This document shows positions 8,062 through 15,994 of a stretch of 21,639 nt of DNA, one piece after another (position 1 is the stretch's first letter; each line of letters begins with the position of its first letter). The DNA is from Anaerolineales bacterium. Its GTDB lineage: Bacteria; Chloroflexota; Anaerolineae; Anaerolineales; Villigracilaceae. The notes beneath the pieces are model-generated. The model was not told the DNA's origin, did no database searches, and saw nothing but the letters and a program-made list of their open reading frames with translations. The position numbers were made by a program, and so were the translations under genes. The stretch spans positions 1 to 21,639 of the forward strand of contig JAICRQ010000007.1 of assembly GCA_025966435.1 (NCBI GenBank), given 5' to 3'.

Positions 8062-8901
8062 ATGATGACCACATTTGTTACACTTGAACAAATCGATCAG
8101 GCTGCAGACGCCATCCGGGAACGGATCTCGACTCGCCCCCGTGTAGGAATGATTCTAGGCTCGGGCCTCAACAGCCTAGCTGATTCCGTTCAGCAGGCGG
8201 TGACGATCCCCTACCGGGAGCTGCCAAACTGGCCGATTTCCACGGTCCACGGTCACACCGGCCAGCTTGTCATCGGCGAGTTGGAAGGTCAATCGGTTTT
8301 TGTGATGCAGGGACGGATCCACTTCTACGAGGGGTACAGTATGTCTCAAATCACGCTGCCCGTGCGTGTGATGCTGCGCCTGGGGCTGGAAATGATGTTC
8401 GTCACAAACGCTGCGGGAGGGGTGAACCCTGATTTTGTACCGGGCGATATGATGTTGATCACCGATAATCTAAATCTAATCGGCATGATGGGTGCCAATC
8501 CATTGATGGGTCCAAATATCGATGAGTTGGGCCCGCGATTCCCGGATATGAGTCAGGCGTATGATCGCGAATTGATGGCACTAGCAAGGCAGGTTGCATC
8601 GAGCGAAGACCTCCCATTACGCGAAGGTGTGTATTGCGCGCTAAGCGGACCTTCTTTTGAAGGACCTGCCGACCTCCGCTTTCTGCGCATGGCAGGCGCG
8701 GATGCGGTCGGGATGTCCACCGTGCCGGAGGTCATCGTCGCCCGGCATGGCGGCATGCGGGTTTTAGGCTTATCAGGGATAAGCAATAAAGCCAACTTGG
8801 ATGGTTCGACAATCACTACGCACGAGGAAGTCATCGAAGCGGGTACGATCATTACGCCCAAAGTGGAAAAGCTTATCCGTGGTGTGTTACGTTCCCTCTA
8901 A
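8062..8901 (+). CDS. punA: Purine nucleoside phosphorylase, trimeric (class I) type
   Basis: Phosphorolysis of (deoxy)inosine and (deoxy)guanosine to the base and (deoxy)ribose-1-phosphate, in purine salvage. 279 residues, normal for the trimeric family. Visible: GSGL (33-36) phosphate loop, HGHTG (63-67), QGRIHFYEG (83-91), NAAGG (116-120), SGPSFEGPAD with E200, GMSTVPEVIVARH with M218, and ISNKA with N242. The E/M/N trio corresponds to human PNP E201, M219 and N243; the asparagine indicates preference for 6-oxopurines over adenosine. ATGs at 8062 and 8065 are equally possible; the ribosome site is weak (GAAGAGAAG). First gene of a six-gene run, 12 bases before the next gene. MTA phosphorylase is the nearest alternative, but the Asn argues against it. 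Confidence 0.94.
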   Translation: MMTTFVTLEQIDQAADAIRERISTRPRVGMILGSGLNSLADSVQQAVTIPYRELPNWPISTVHGHTGQLVIGELEGQSVFVMQGRIHFYEGYSMSQITLPVRVMLRLGLEMMFVTNAAGGVNPDFVPGDMMLITDNLNLIGMMGANPLMGPNIDELGPRFPDMSQAYDRELMALARQVASSEDLPLREGVYCALSGPSFEGPADLRFLRMAGADAVGMSTVPEVIVARHGGMRVLGLSGISNKANLDGSTITTHEEVIEAGTIITPKVEKLIRGVLRSL

Positions 8902-8913
8902 AGGATCCTGGGT

Positions 8914-9594
8914 ATGGGTCCCGTCTATCGTACTCTGGCGAGCTATGAGCCGCTAATCTACATCGCGCTGGCTATCGGTGGACTCTTCGCTTTTCGACGG
9001 ATGTGGCGCTCCTGGCGCGAATGGCGGGACTCTGTTTACGGACTGGAACGTGAATTTGCCTTGCGAAGATTAGGGCAGGCAACAGCAGCAGCTTTTCTGA
9101 TCCTAGCTCTCGTATTTGTGGAATTTTTTATTGCAACATTCATCGCACCATCTTTGCCCGCCACCGATATCCTGGCAACCCCTACGCTTGATCTGCTCCT
9201 CACGCCCGCCGGGACGTTATCCCCCGAGCAAGCTACACAAGCTGCCCTTTCTCCAGTCACACAACCCGTACCTAGCGGGATGAGTGGCTGCGTGCCCGAT
9301 CAGATTATGATTACAGCACCCGAACCGGGGGCTCCTGTTAGTGGTACCGTAGAAATCATGGGGACGGCAAATGCTCCGAATTTCGGCTTTTTTAAGTATG
9401 AGGTCGCCCCTATGGGTTCACAGAATTGGTCAACGATTTCAGCAGAACGTGAGCCGAAGATCAACGAAGTGCTGGGGCAGTGGAATACCACGTCACTCAC
9501 GAACGGCGATTATTTTCTACGTTTGGTAATTACTGATAACGTCGGCGTGTCACTCGAGCCCTGTGTGATTGCGGTCCGCGTAGCAAATCAATAA
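8914..9594 (+). CDS. Two-helix membrane protein with extracellular Ig-like domain
   Basis: Not a named family that I recognise. 226 residues: hydrophobic helix about 13-27, a strongly basic loop with FRRMWRSWREWR (27-38), a second hydrophobic helix about 57-78, then a Pro/Thr-rich linker (79-122) and a beta-rich domain (126-226). The basic loop predicts N-out/C-out topology, placing the last domain outside the cell. That domain (ITAPEPGAPVSGTVEIMGTA... LTNGDYFLRLVITDNVG) resembles the Ig-like/PBP1C-C-terminal beta-sandwich pattern; C126 and C217 could pair in a disulfide. AAAGGA at 8900-8905, overlapping the PNP stop, gives an 8-base spacing to the ATG. 12 bases separate it from the next gene. 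A cell-surface binding or envelope role is inference. Confidence 0.75.
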   Translation: MGPVYRTLASYEPLIYIALAIGGLFAFRRMWRSWREWRDSVYGLEREFALRRLGQATAAAFLILALVFVEFFIATFIAPSLPATDILATPTLDLLLTPAGTLSPEQATQAALSPVTQPVPSGMSGCVPDQIMITAPEPGAPVSGTVEIMGTANAPNFGFFKYEVAPMGSQNWSTISAEREPKINEVLGQWNTTSLTNGDYFLRLVITDNVGVSLEPCVIAVRVANQ

Positions 9595-9606
9595 CCTGGA
9601 GGTAAT

Positions 9607-10146
9607 GTGCCCCCTTTTGAAATCCGCCCTGCAAGTGTTAGTGACATTCCTCGCCTGACTGCCCTCGATCATTCCTGCCAGAGCGATTACGTCTGGCAGC
9701 TCGAGGTACGCCGTGAAGTGGGGCAGGTAGTTGCCGGATTCCGCGAGGTCCGGCTGCCGCGTTCCATCGAAGTTAAGTATCCGCGTGACCCTTCTGTGCT
9801 TTCGGAGGAATGGACGCGCCGGGATGTGGCGCTGACTGCATTGGATGAAGGCAATCCGATCGGTTACATCTTTGTGAAGGCAGAATATGCATCCGCGGTC
9901 GCTTGGGTCACGGACCTCGCAGTCTCACCCCTCCAGAGGCGCAAAGGTGCTGCCTCTGCTTTGCTTACAGCCGCCCAAACCTGGGCAGCAGAACGAAGTA
10001 TCCGTCGTTTAATCCTTGAAACGCAGTCCAAGAACCAGGCTTACATTCGCCTTGCACAGAAATTCGGGTACGAGTTCTGCGGGTATAATGACCAATATTA
10101 CCAGACGCAGGATGTGGCTTTATTTTTTGGCAGGACGATTAAGTAA
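9607..10146 (+). CDS. GNAT-family N-acetyltransferase
   Basis: Transfers an acetyl group from acetyl-CoA to an unknown amine. 179 residues; the GNAT fold shows as FEIRPASVSDIPRL (beta1-alpha1), AWVTDLAVSPLQRRKGAASALL (motif A; the acetyl-CoA loop QRRKGA approximates Q/RxxGxG/A) and SKNQAYIRLAQKFGYEFCGY (motif B with the AxxFYxKxGF-like end). The N-terminal half (SDYVWQLEVRREVGQV) is long and of unclear specificity. The start is GTG; GGAGG at 9598-9602 lies four bases upstream and no ATG in frame precedes the beta1 strand. It sits between two membrane-protein genes at 12- and 15-base spacings. Similar folds acetylate ribosomal protein N-termini (RimI) or antibiotics such as streptothricin; nothing here decides the substrate. 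Confidence 0.85.
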   Translation: MPPFEIRPASVSDIPRLTALDHSCQSDYVWQLEVRREVGQVVAGFREVRLPRSIEVKYPRDPSVLSEEWTRRDVALTALDEGNPIGYIFVKAEYASAVAWVTDLAVSPLQRRKGAASALLTAAQTWAAERSIRRLILETQSKNQAYIRLAQKFGYEFCGYNDQYYQTQDVALFFGRTIK

Positions 10147-10161
10147 CCTTGGAAGGATGGC

Positions 10162-12081
10162 ATGTTTAACGGTTGGTTAGATGGATTATTAGTGGGGCTC
10201 AAAACGATCAATAGCATTTTAACGGCTGGCATCGCTATTACGGCGTTTTCACTCTTTTTGTACGCTCTGTCGTTTAATTTGCGTGATCGGGTTGCTCGCT
10301 CCTTTGCCATCATTCTTTTATGTGTCGTTGTCGTTTTTACAACGGAAGCATTACAGAACAGATCTATTCCAAGCTGGGGAATCGAGCTGCTTCTGCGCTT
10401 GCAATGGGTTGGAATCATTTTTCTACCTCCCGCATATTTACATCTTTCTGATGCTGTGCTTGTGACAGCCGGCCGGCCCTCGCGTGGACGCCGGCGGCTC
10501 GCGGTGCGATTGATCTATGTGGTTTCGCTGGGGTTCTTACTGCTGCTGATCGGCGGAAGGCTCGTCGGCGCGCTGGTGCCAAACGGAGAACCTGCTCCTC
10601 ATTTGCAGCGAACCCCGTGGACCGAGTTCTTTACCGTTTACTACATTGGGATCATGATCTGGGCGGGATATAACTTTTTGCGCGCCTTCGGGCGGATGCT
10701 CACACGTTCCGGTCAGCGCAGGATGCTGTATCTGATGGCGGGTGCAACGGCGCCGGCTCTTGGCTCGTATCCATATCTTTTATTTGGTTCCGAGCTTGCC
10801 GCGCGTTATCCACTGTTCTTCTGGAGTACTGCTGTCCTGATCAACATCCTTGTCGCGGTTTTGGTGATCGTGATGGCATATGCTGTCGCGTTCTTTGGCG
10901 TTTCGTGGCCCGACCGGATTGTCAAGAGCCGCCTGTTCAAATGGCTTTTGCGCGGACCAGTCACGGCTTCGCTTGCTCTGACGGTCATCACGCTTGTTCG
11001 CCGTGCGGGTATATACTTTCAGAATGAACCCTACTCTGCGTTTGTGCCTTTATCGATGGTGGTGACTGTGCTGTTATTTGAACATGCCATCACATTGTTC
11101 TCTCCGTTGTGGGAGCGCCTGCTTTTCTTCGGGCGTGATCGCGCAGAGCTTCAGTTATTGCAAAATATCGAGGAGCGGTTATTAACTCGGGGGGACTTAC
11201 AGCAATTCTTGGAAACAGTCCTTGCTGCCGTACGCGATCATTTGCAATCGCCCTGCGCGTTTGTCGCAGCGCTGGATGGTACCGAACTGACATTAAGCGT
11301 GGTTGCAGGGAATCGAGCGTTGCTGGATCAGGAAAACCTTGATGAAGCCCTTCAAATGATTGATCATAAGGGTGAAAACGGCCGGCATGAATTTACATGG
11401 GGCGGTTTCTGGATTCTGCCTCTTCATCAGCGTCGAGGGAATGGTGATCGTGATGAAGTCCGTCCGTTACTCGGTCTATTGGGCGTGGCACGTAAATTGG
11501 ACCACCCAATGGATAAAGATCAGCGCGAAGCAGTCTGGTTACTGGCAGATCGGGCGGCGCTTGCCCTCGAAGACCGGCATTTGCAACAGCGGGTGTTCCG
11601 CTCGTTGGAAGATCTACAGCCTCAGATCGATATGATCCAACAGATGCGCGCGGCTGGGCGCTACGATACCCGAGCCAGTTTTTTGACGGACCCTCTTCCT
11701 CACGAATCGGATCTGGCAGACTGGGTGAAAGATGCGCTCACCCATTATTGGGGTGGACCCAAGCTCACAAATAGCCCACTAATGAAGTTGAAGATCGTCC
11801 AAATGCTGGCGGAAGAATATGACGGCAATACTCCCAATGCTTTGCGCGCTCTGCTTCGCAAGGCGGTTGACCAGATCAAACCCGAAGGCGACCGAAGGTT
11901 TACAAGTGAGTGGATCCTTTACAACATCCTGGAAATGAAATTTATCGAGGGACGCAAAGTGCGCGAAGTGGCGGGAAGGCTGGCAATGTCTGAAGCGGAT
12001 CTCTACCGCAAGCAGCGAGTTGCGGTGGAGGCGGTTGCGCGCGCGATCCTTGATATGGAGCAGAACGAAGTAGTACAGTAA
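10162..12081 (+). CDS. Multi-pass membrane sensor with GAF-like region and C-terminal HTH, no kinase
   Basis: 639 residues. Hydrophobic segments 1-7 (about 14-255) resemble the histidine-kinase N-terminal 7TM sensory domain, and two more follow (about 270-290 and 298-320). A GAF-like region spans about 325-490 (LLQNIEERLLTRGDLQQFLETVLAAVRDHL onwards, ending WLLADRAALALEDRHL). The C-terminal part (about 520-635) has no H-box, N/G boxes, GGDEF or HD. Instead, residues about 583-630 (ILEMKFIEGRKVREVAGRL, then MSEADLYRKQRVAVEAV) read like a sigma-region-4/LuxR-style helix-turn-helix. I infer a membrane-tethered one-component regulator; this is not an established family to me. It starts 15 bases after the GNAT gene and ends 10 bases before the S1 gene, whose AAGGAG overlaps its stop. 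Confidence 0.72.
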   Translation: MFNGWLDGLLVGLKTINSILTAGIAITAFSLFLYALSFNLRDRVARSFAIILLCVVVVFTTEALQNRSIPSWGIELLLRLQWVGIIFLPPAYLHLSDAVLVTAGRPSRGRRRLAVRLIYVVSLGFLLLLIGGRLVGALVPNGEPAPHLQRTPWTEFFTVYYIGIMIWAGYNFLRAFGRMLTRSGQRRMLYLMAGATAPALGSYPYLLFGSELAARYPLFFWSTAVLINILVAVLVIVMAYAVAFFGVSWPDRIVKSRLFKWLLRGPVTASLALTVITLVRRAGIYFQNEPYSAFVPLSMVVTVLLFEHAITLFSPLWERLLFFGRDRAELQLLQNIEERLLTRGDLQQFLETVLAAVRDHLQSPCAFVAALDGTELTLSVVAGNRALLDQENLDEALQMIDHKGENGRHEFTWGGFWILPLHQRRGNGDRDEVRPLLGLLGVARKLDHPMDKDQREAVWLLADRAALALEDRHLQQRVFRSLEDLQPQIDMIQQMRAAGRYDTRASFLTDPLPHESDLADWVKDALTHYWGGPKLTNSPLMKLKIVQMLAEEYDGNTPNALRALLRKAVDQIKPEGDRRFTSEWILYNILEMKFIEGRKVREVAGRLAMSEADLYRKQRVAVEAVARAILDMEQNEVVQ

Positions 12082-12091
12082 GGAGAATTGC

Positions 12092-13078
12092 ATGGACGCA
12101 AACCGCAACAACACAAAACGTAAGTATGAAAGCGCAATGCCCATCATCGACGAAGGCTGGTGGGAATCTGTGCTGGCGGAGGACCGCCAGTATCGGTCCC
12201 CGCGTCCCTCACAAGGATTGACTAAGCCCAAGGTCCTTCCTGAATCCAAGGCGGAAACTGTGCCTGTATCGGTATCCGCTGCAACAGACTGGGATACACT
12301 CAGGGAGCTGTTCTCGAAGGACCAGATCATTGCCATGAAGGTCACTGGTCATAACCGGGGTGGACTGCTGGTAGAAAATGGGCACCTCTCTGGATTCATC
12401 CCGTTTTCACATCTCATCGAACTGGCGGGCAGAGAACACGAATCAGATCGTCATGTCAGCCTGGAATCTTATGTCGGCAGGATGGTTAATGTAAAAGTGA
12501 TCGAATGTGTACAGGAAGAAGAACGCGTCGTTTTTTCGGAGCGTGCCGCTCTGGCCGAACCAGGCAAACGAGGGGAACTTTTCAATAACCTTCAACCCGG
12601 CTCACGAGTGAAAGGCGTGGTCACTAACATTACAGACTTCGGTGTTTTCGTGGATCTCGGCGGTGTGGAGGGTCTGATTCACATCTCTGAGCTTTCGTGG
12701 GGACGGGTGTTGCATCCCAGCCAGATTGTTAAACTTGGTGAGGAAATCCAAGTGCAGGTGCTTGAGATCGCTCCGGAACGCTGCCGTGTTGCCCTGAGTT
12801 TAAAGCGTCTGAGGTCCAATCCCTGGGAACACGCGACAACCGATTTTCCAGTAGGCACCATTCATACCGCGGTGATTACGAGTGTCATGTCCTATGGAGC
12901 ATTTGCCCGAATTGAAGCAGGTGTCGAAGGGTTGATCCATGGTTCAGAAATGACGCTCGCGCCGCACCAGTCGCCGCGTGAAATTCTCTCTGAGGGACAG
13001 GAGCTTAAAGTCCGAATTCTACATCTCGATGTGGCACATCAGCGCATGGGCTTAAGCCTCCTGTTACAAAATCCGTAA
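12092..13078 (+). CDS. RNA-binding protein with three S1 domains (ribosomal protein S1-like)
   Basis: 328 residues: a charged, low-complexity N-terminal 70 residues, then S1 (OB-fold) repeats at about 76-151 (degenerate), 169-238 and 254-324. The second is canonical (ITDFGVFVDLGGVEGLIHISELSW ... VALSLKRLRSNPWE); the third keeps SYGAF and VEGLIHGSEM. Such proteins bind mRNA and may work as ribosomal protein S1 in translation initiation, but full S1 in proteobacteria has six repeats, so I give no symbol. AAGGAG at 12080-12085 lies six bases before the ATG. The stop TAA shares its last base with the ftsK ATG (TAATG), so ftsK is likely translationally coupled. No membrane segments, so cytoplasmic. 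Confidence 0.88.
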   Translation: MDANRNNTKRKYESAMPIIDEGWWESVLAEDRQYRSPRPSQGLTKPKVLPESKAETVPVSVSAATDWDTLRELFSKDQIIAMKVTGHNRGGLLVENGHLSGFIPFSHLIELAGREHESDRHVSLESYVGRMVNVKVIECVQEEERVVFSERAALAEPGKRGELFNNLQPGSRVKGVVTNITDFGVFVDLGGVEGLIHISELSWGRVLHPSQIVKLGEEIQVQVLEIAPERCRVALSLKRLRSNPWEHATTDFPVGTIHTAVITSVMSYGAFARIEAGVEGLIHGSEMTLAPHQSPREILSEGQELKVRILHLDVAHQRMGLSLLLQNP

Positions 13079-15276
13079 TGACGAAACATACTGAATCACA
13101 AAACATTTACGAATCTGAGGTGAGCGGCGACTGGCTCGACCGTCTCGCAGGGTTCGATCAGCACTTTGGGCGTTTCGTTCGCGATACAGCCGGTGTGTTG
13201 CTGATCGCGGCAGCGCTCATGACCTTGCTTGCATTGCGCGGCTATACCCAAGGCATTCTGCTGACGCCGTGGGCAGATTGGCTCTTATTGTGGTTTGGTT
13301 GGGGAGCTTATCTTGTTGTGATCCTCATGGCATACGCTGGCTATGCCTTTCTACGACGAAGTAGCACTCCACTGCCCTGGGGACGTCTCTTTGCGCTCGA
13401 GATCGCTGCCTGTCTTACGTTAGGTCTCTTCGCTGCGATTCATGGGGATACCCTGCCGGATGCACAATCGGGGATTAATGGCGGGCGCATCGGCTGGGGG
13501 ATGGTGACGCTTTTGTGGCGGTTCGGAAAAGTGCCTGGCACCCTTCTCATTCTCATTCCCTGGGTGTTTGCTTTGATGAGCGGGCTTAACGTGTGGGCGT
13601 GGATCGAGCGCGGCTTGCTAAAACTTGCAGGAGAGGCGCCACCTGCCGTGGAAACCGTCGTATCACAGCCAGAGGTGATGGTAGAGGAAGAACTGCCAGT
13701 TGAAGAGAAAAAGTCCAAGGAGCCGCGCAAGAAGTCGCCTCAGCTTCCTCCCGAGTTTCGGAAGTCCCTCCGGGTTGCAGAACATCAGGATAAGAAGCCT
13801 GCTGCGCCGCGGGAGCGGAATGAGCGATTGCCTTCCCTAAATATCCTGCTGGCAGATCAAAATACGCGCCCGGATGAACGAACTATCAATCAGACGGCAG
13901 GCATGATCGAAAAAACACTGGCTGAATTTGGGATTGTCGCGACGGTGATTGGTTTTCGCGTGGGTCCCACTGTTACACAGTTTGCCGTGCAGCCGGGTTT
14001 TATGAAGAGAGGCAACAGCACAACAGAAGAGGAAGCGCAGCAGATGAAGGTGCGCGTGGCGCAGATTTCCTCATTGCAAAAAGATCTGGCGTTGGCGCTC
14101 TCTGCCGAGCGGCTGCGTATTGAAGCCCCGGTGCCCGGCAAACCCTATGTGGGTATTGAAGTGCCAAACTCACACAGCTCGGTTGTAAGGATGCGCTCCA
14201 TTCTGGAGACAGAAGCATTCCACAAGATCGGCACACCGCTGGCAATGGCACTCGGACGCGATGTCTCCGGGCAGCCCGTCGTTGCAGATCTGGCGCGGAT
14301 GCCGCATCTTTTGATCGCGGGGGCAACAGGCTCTGGTAAATCAATCTGTATTACATCAATTGCAGCGTGTCTTGCGATGAATAATCCGCCGGAAGATCTA
14401 CGGATGGTAATGATCGACTCGAAGATGGTTGAATTGCTGCGCTTCAACGGTCTTCCCCATCTATATGGAAAAGTGGAAACAAATGTAGAACGTATTCTCG
14501 GTGTGCTGCGCTGGGTGGTCGTGGAAATGGAACACCGTTACCGTCTGCTCGAAGCCTCACATTCCCGTGATCTTGAAACCTACAATCGCAAAATGGCGCG
14601 TAAAAAGGAAGGTGTGCCTCTCCCGCGGATTGTTGTGTTAATCGATGAGCTGGCTGATCTCATGATGTCCGCGCCCGATCAGACGGAACATAACCTCGTC
14701 CGGCTGGCGCAGATGGCGCGTGCTACCGGAATCCATTTGATTGTTGCTACGCAGCGTCCCTCCACAGATGTGGTGACGGGATTGATCAAGGCGAATTTCC
14801 CCGCGCGGCTGGCGTTTGCCGTTGCCTCCGGCGTGGATAGCCGCGTGATTCTTGACTATACTGGCGCCGAGAGTCTGCTGGGACGAGGGGATATGTTATT
14901 CCTCAACCCGGAAGTAGGGACACCGACTCGTGCGCAGGGTGTGATGATCACGGATATGGAGATCGAACGCTTGATCTCGCACTGGCAGAAGACGGCGGAG
15001 GCGTCGAACGAGGCGCCCTGGGAAAAGCTGCTTTCCGAGCCGGAAGAGAATGAAGATGAGGGTCTCATCGAAAAGGCAGTCTCGATCGTGCGGCAGAGTC
15101 AACGTGCCTCGGCGTCTCTTCTGCAACGCCGCCTGCGAATCGGTTATCCGCGTGCAGCTCGTCTGCTCGATCAGCTCGAAGAGAGGGGAGTCGTCGGTCC
15201 CTCGCAGGGTGGTGGTAAAGAGCGGGACGTCTTGCTCGGTCCGCTGGATGAAGACGAAGCAGAAAACGTATCCTAG
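13078..15276 (+). CDS. ftsK: DNA translocase FtsK/SpoIIIE
   Basis: Septum-located ATP-driven motor that pumps double-stranded DNA to clear the chromosome from the division site. 732 residues, the short SpoIIIE-like form. Four hydrophobic segments lie in residues 35-190, followed by a charged linker (about 200-260, EELPVEEKKSKEPRKKSP), then the alpha/beta motor. Walker A is GATGSGKS with K421; Walker B is VVLIDELADLMM with D523 and E524; ATQRPSTDVVTGLIKANFPAR is the typical motif after it. The C-terminal winged-helix gamma domain (about 660-725, LIEKAVSIVRQSQRASASLLQRRLRIGYPRAARLLDQLE) recognises orienting DNA sequences (KOPS/SRS). It begins at the TAATG junction with the S1 gene and ends the operon; no clear terminator is seen downstream. 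Confidence 0.96.
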   Translation: MTKHTESQNIYESEVSGDWLDRLAGFDQHFGRFVRDTAGVLLIAAALMTLLALRGYTQGILLTPWADWLLLWFGWGAYLVVILMAYAGYAFLRRSSTPLPWGRLFALEIAACLTLGLFAAIHGDTLPDAQSGINGGRIGWGMVTLLWRFGKVPGTLLILIPWVFALMSGLNVWAWIERGLLKLAGEAPPAVETVVSQPEVMVEEELPVEEKKSKEPRKKSPQLPPEFRKSLRVAEHQDKKPAAPRERNERLPSLNILLADQNTRPDERTINQTAGMIEKTLAEFGIVATVIGFRVGPTVTQFAVQPGFMKRGNSTTEEEAQQMKVRVAQISSLQKDLALALSAERLRIEAPVPGKPYVGIEVPNSHSSVVRMRSILETEAFHKIGTPLAMALGRDVSGQPVVADLARMPHLLIAGATGSGKSICITSIAACLAMNNPPEDLRMVMIDSKMVELLRFNGLPHLYGKVETNVERILGVLRWVVVEMEHRYRLLEASHSRDLETYNRKMARKKEGVPLPRIVVLIDELADLMMSAPDQTEHNLVRLAQMARATGIHLIVATQRPSTDVVTGLIKANFPARLAFAVASGVDSRVILDYTGAESLLGRGDMLFLNPEVGTPTRAQGVMITDMEIERLISHWQKTAEASNEAPWEKLLSEPEENEDEGLIEKAVSIVRQSQRASASLLQRRLRIGYPRAARLLDQLEERGVVGPSQGGGKERDVLLGPLDEDEAENVS

Positions 15277-15323
15277 ACGGTGCCCTGTAATATTTAGACC
15301 TCGAACGCTTTTTGTTTTGCGGT

Positions 15324-15329
15324 TATCAT
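15324..15329 (+). promoter_or_regulatory. Candidate -10 giving a leaderless start for the next gene
   Basis: TATCAT ends seven bases before the ATG at 15337, so transcription would begin at or next to the start codon. The gene has no Shine-Dalgarno before this ATG, which agrees with a leaderless message. The -35 region (TCGAAC, 17 bases upstream) is poor. Confidence 0.35.
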
Positions 15330-15336
15330 TGCCAGC

Positions 15337-15993
15337 ATGTATTCCTTAGAGGAGCAGACGGAGCAAACCGTCCACCATATGCCTATTAAAAAGACACTTA
15401 CAGATTACCTGCGCCTGTGGTTCAAATGGTTTTTAGACCCACTTGGCGGATTTTTCAATCGCATCGGGTTAACTCCGAACGCCATGACAATGTTTGGGCT
15501 GGCGGGTAATTCTGTCGGCGCATATTACCTGGCGCGCGGAGAAATGCTCACCGGGGGAATCTTAGTTTTGTTGATGACCCCTATCGACGCGTTGGATGGA
15601 ACCATGGCGCGGCTGCGCGGTGAGTCAGGCGACTTCGGCGCATTCGTCGACTCTGTTACCGACCGGTATTCAGAGTTGATCATTTACGGCGGTCTTCTTT
15701 ATCATTTCCTCCGTCTTGGCGAACCGATAGGCGGGTTGCTTGTTTTCGCTGCCGCAGCGGGTTCCGTCCTGGTCTCTTATGTCAAGGCACGCGCCGAGGG
15801 CTTGGGATACGAAGCAAAGGTTGGGTTGCTTACACGGGTAGAGCGCTATATTGTTCTCGCCCCAGCCCTGGTGTTCAATCAACTGTATATTGGTTTAGGG
15901 ATTATTGCTATCTTTGCAAATATCACTGCCTTACAGCGCATTTGGTACGTCCGCGCTCAAGCACACCGAAAGATGAAGAGTCAGGAGGTATAG
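15337..15993 (+). CDS. CDP-alcohol phosphatidyltransferase, PIP-synthase-like
   Basis: Integral membrane enzyme that moves a phosphatidyl group from CDP-diacylglycerol to an alcohol acceptor. 218 residues with the full signature DxxDGxxARx8GxxxDxxxD: D84, D87-G88, A91-R92, G101, D105 and D109; the last aspartate is the probable catalytic base. LTPNAMT before the signature and VSYVKARAEGLGYEAKVGL after it resemble actinobacterial phosphatidylinositol-phosphate synthase, so inositol-1-phosphate is the likeliest acceptor, but glycerol-3-phosphate (PgsA) is possible. ATG at 15337 fits a leaderless message; a second in-frame ATG at 15379 is an alternative with no better ribosome site. The gene abuts lgt: the lgt AGGAGGT lies in its last codons. 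Confidence 0.88.
   Translation: MYSLEEQTEQTVHHMPIKKTLTDYLRLWFKWFLDPLGGFFNRIGLTPNAMTMFGLAGNSVGAYYLARGEMLTGGILVLLMTPIDALDGTMARLRGESGDFGAFVDSVTDRYSELIIYGGLLYHFLRLGEPIGGLLVFAAAAGSVLVSYVKARAEGLGYEAKVGLLTRVERYIVLAPALVFNQLYIGLGIIAIFANITALQRIWYVRAQAHRKMKSQEV
15983..15989 (+). promoter_or_regulatory. Strong ribosome binding site for lgt
   Basis: AGGAGGT, five bases before the lgt ATG at 15995 and inside the 3' end of the preceding gene. It makes the start choice secure and ties the two genes into one transcript. Confidence 0.85.
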
Positions 15994-15994
15994 A

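Noticed and set aside
9607..10146. Streptothricin acetyltransferase (antibiotic resistance)
   Set aside because: Only general GNAT motifs are present; the operon context is housekeeping and no resistance-gene signature was identified.
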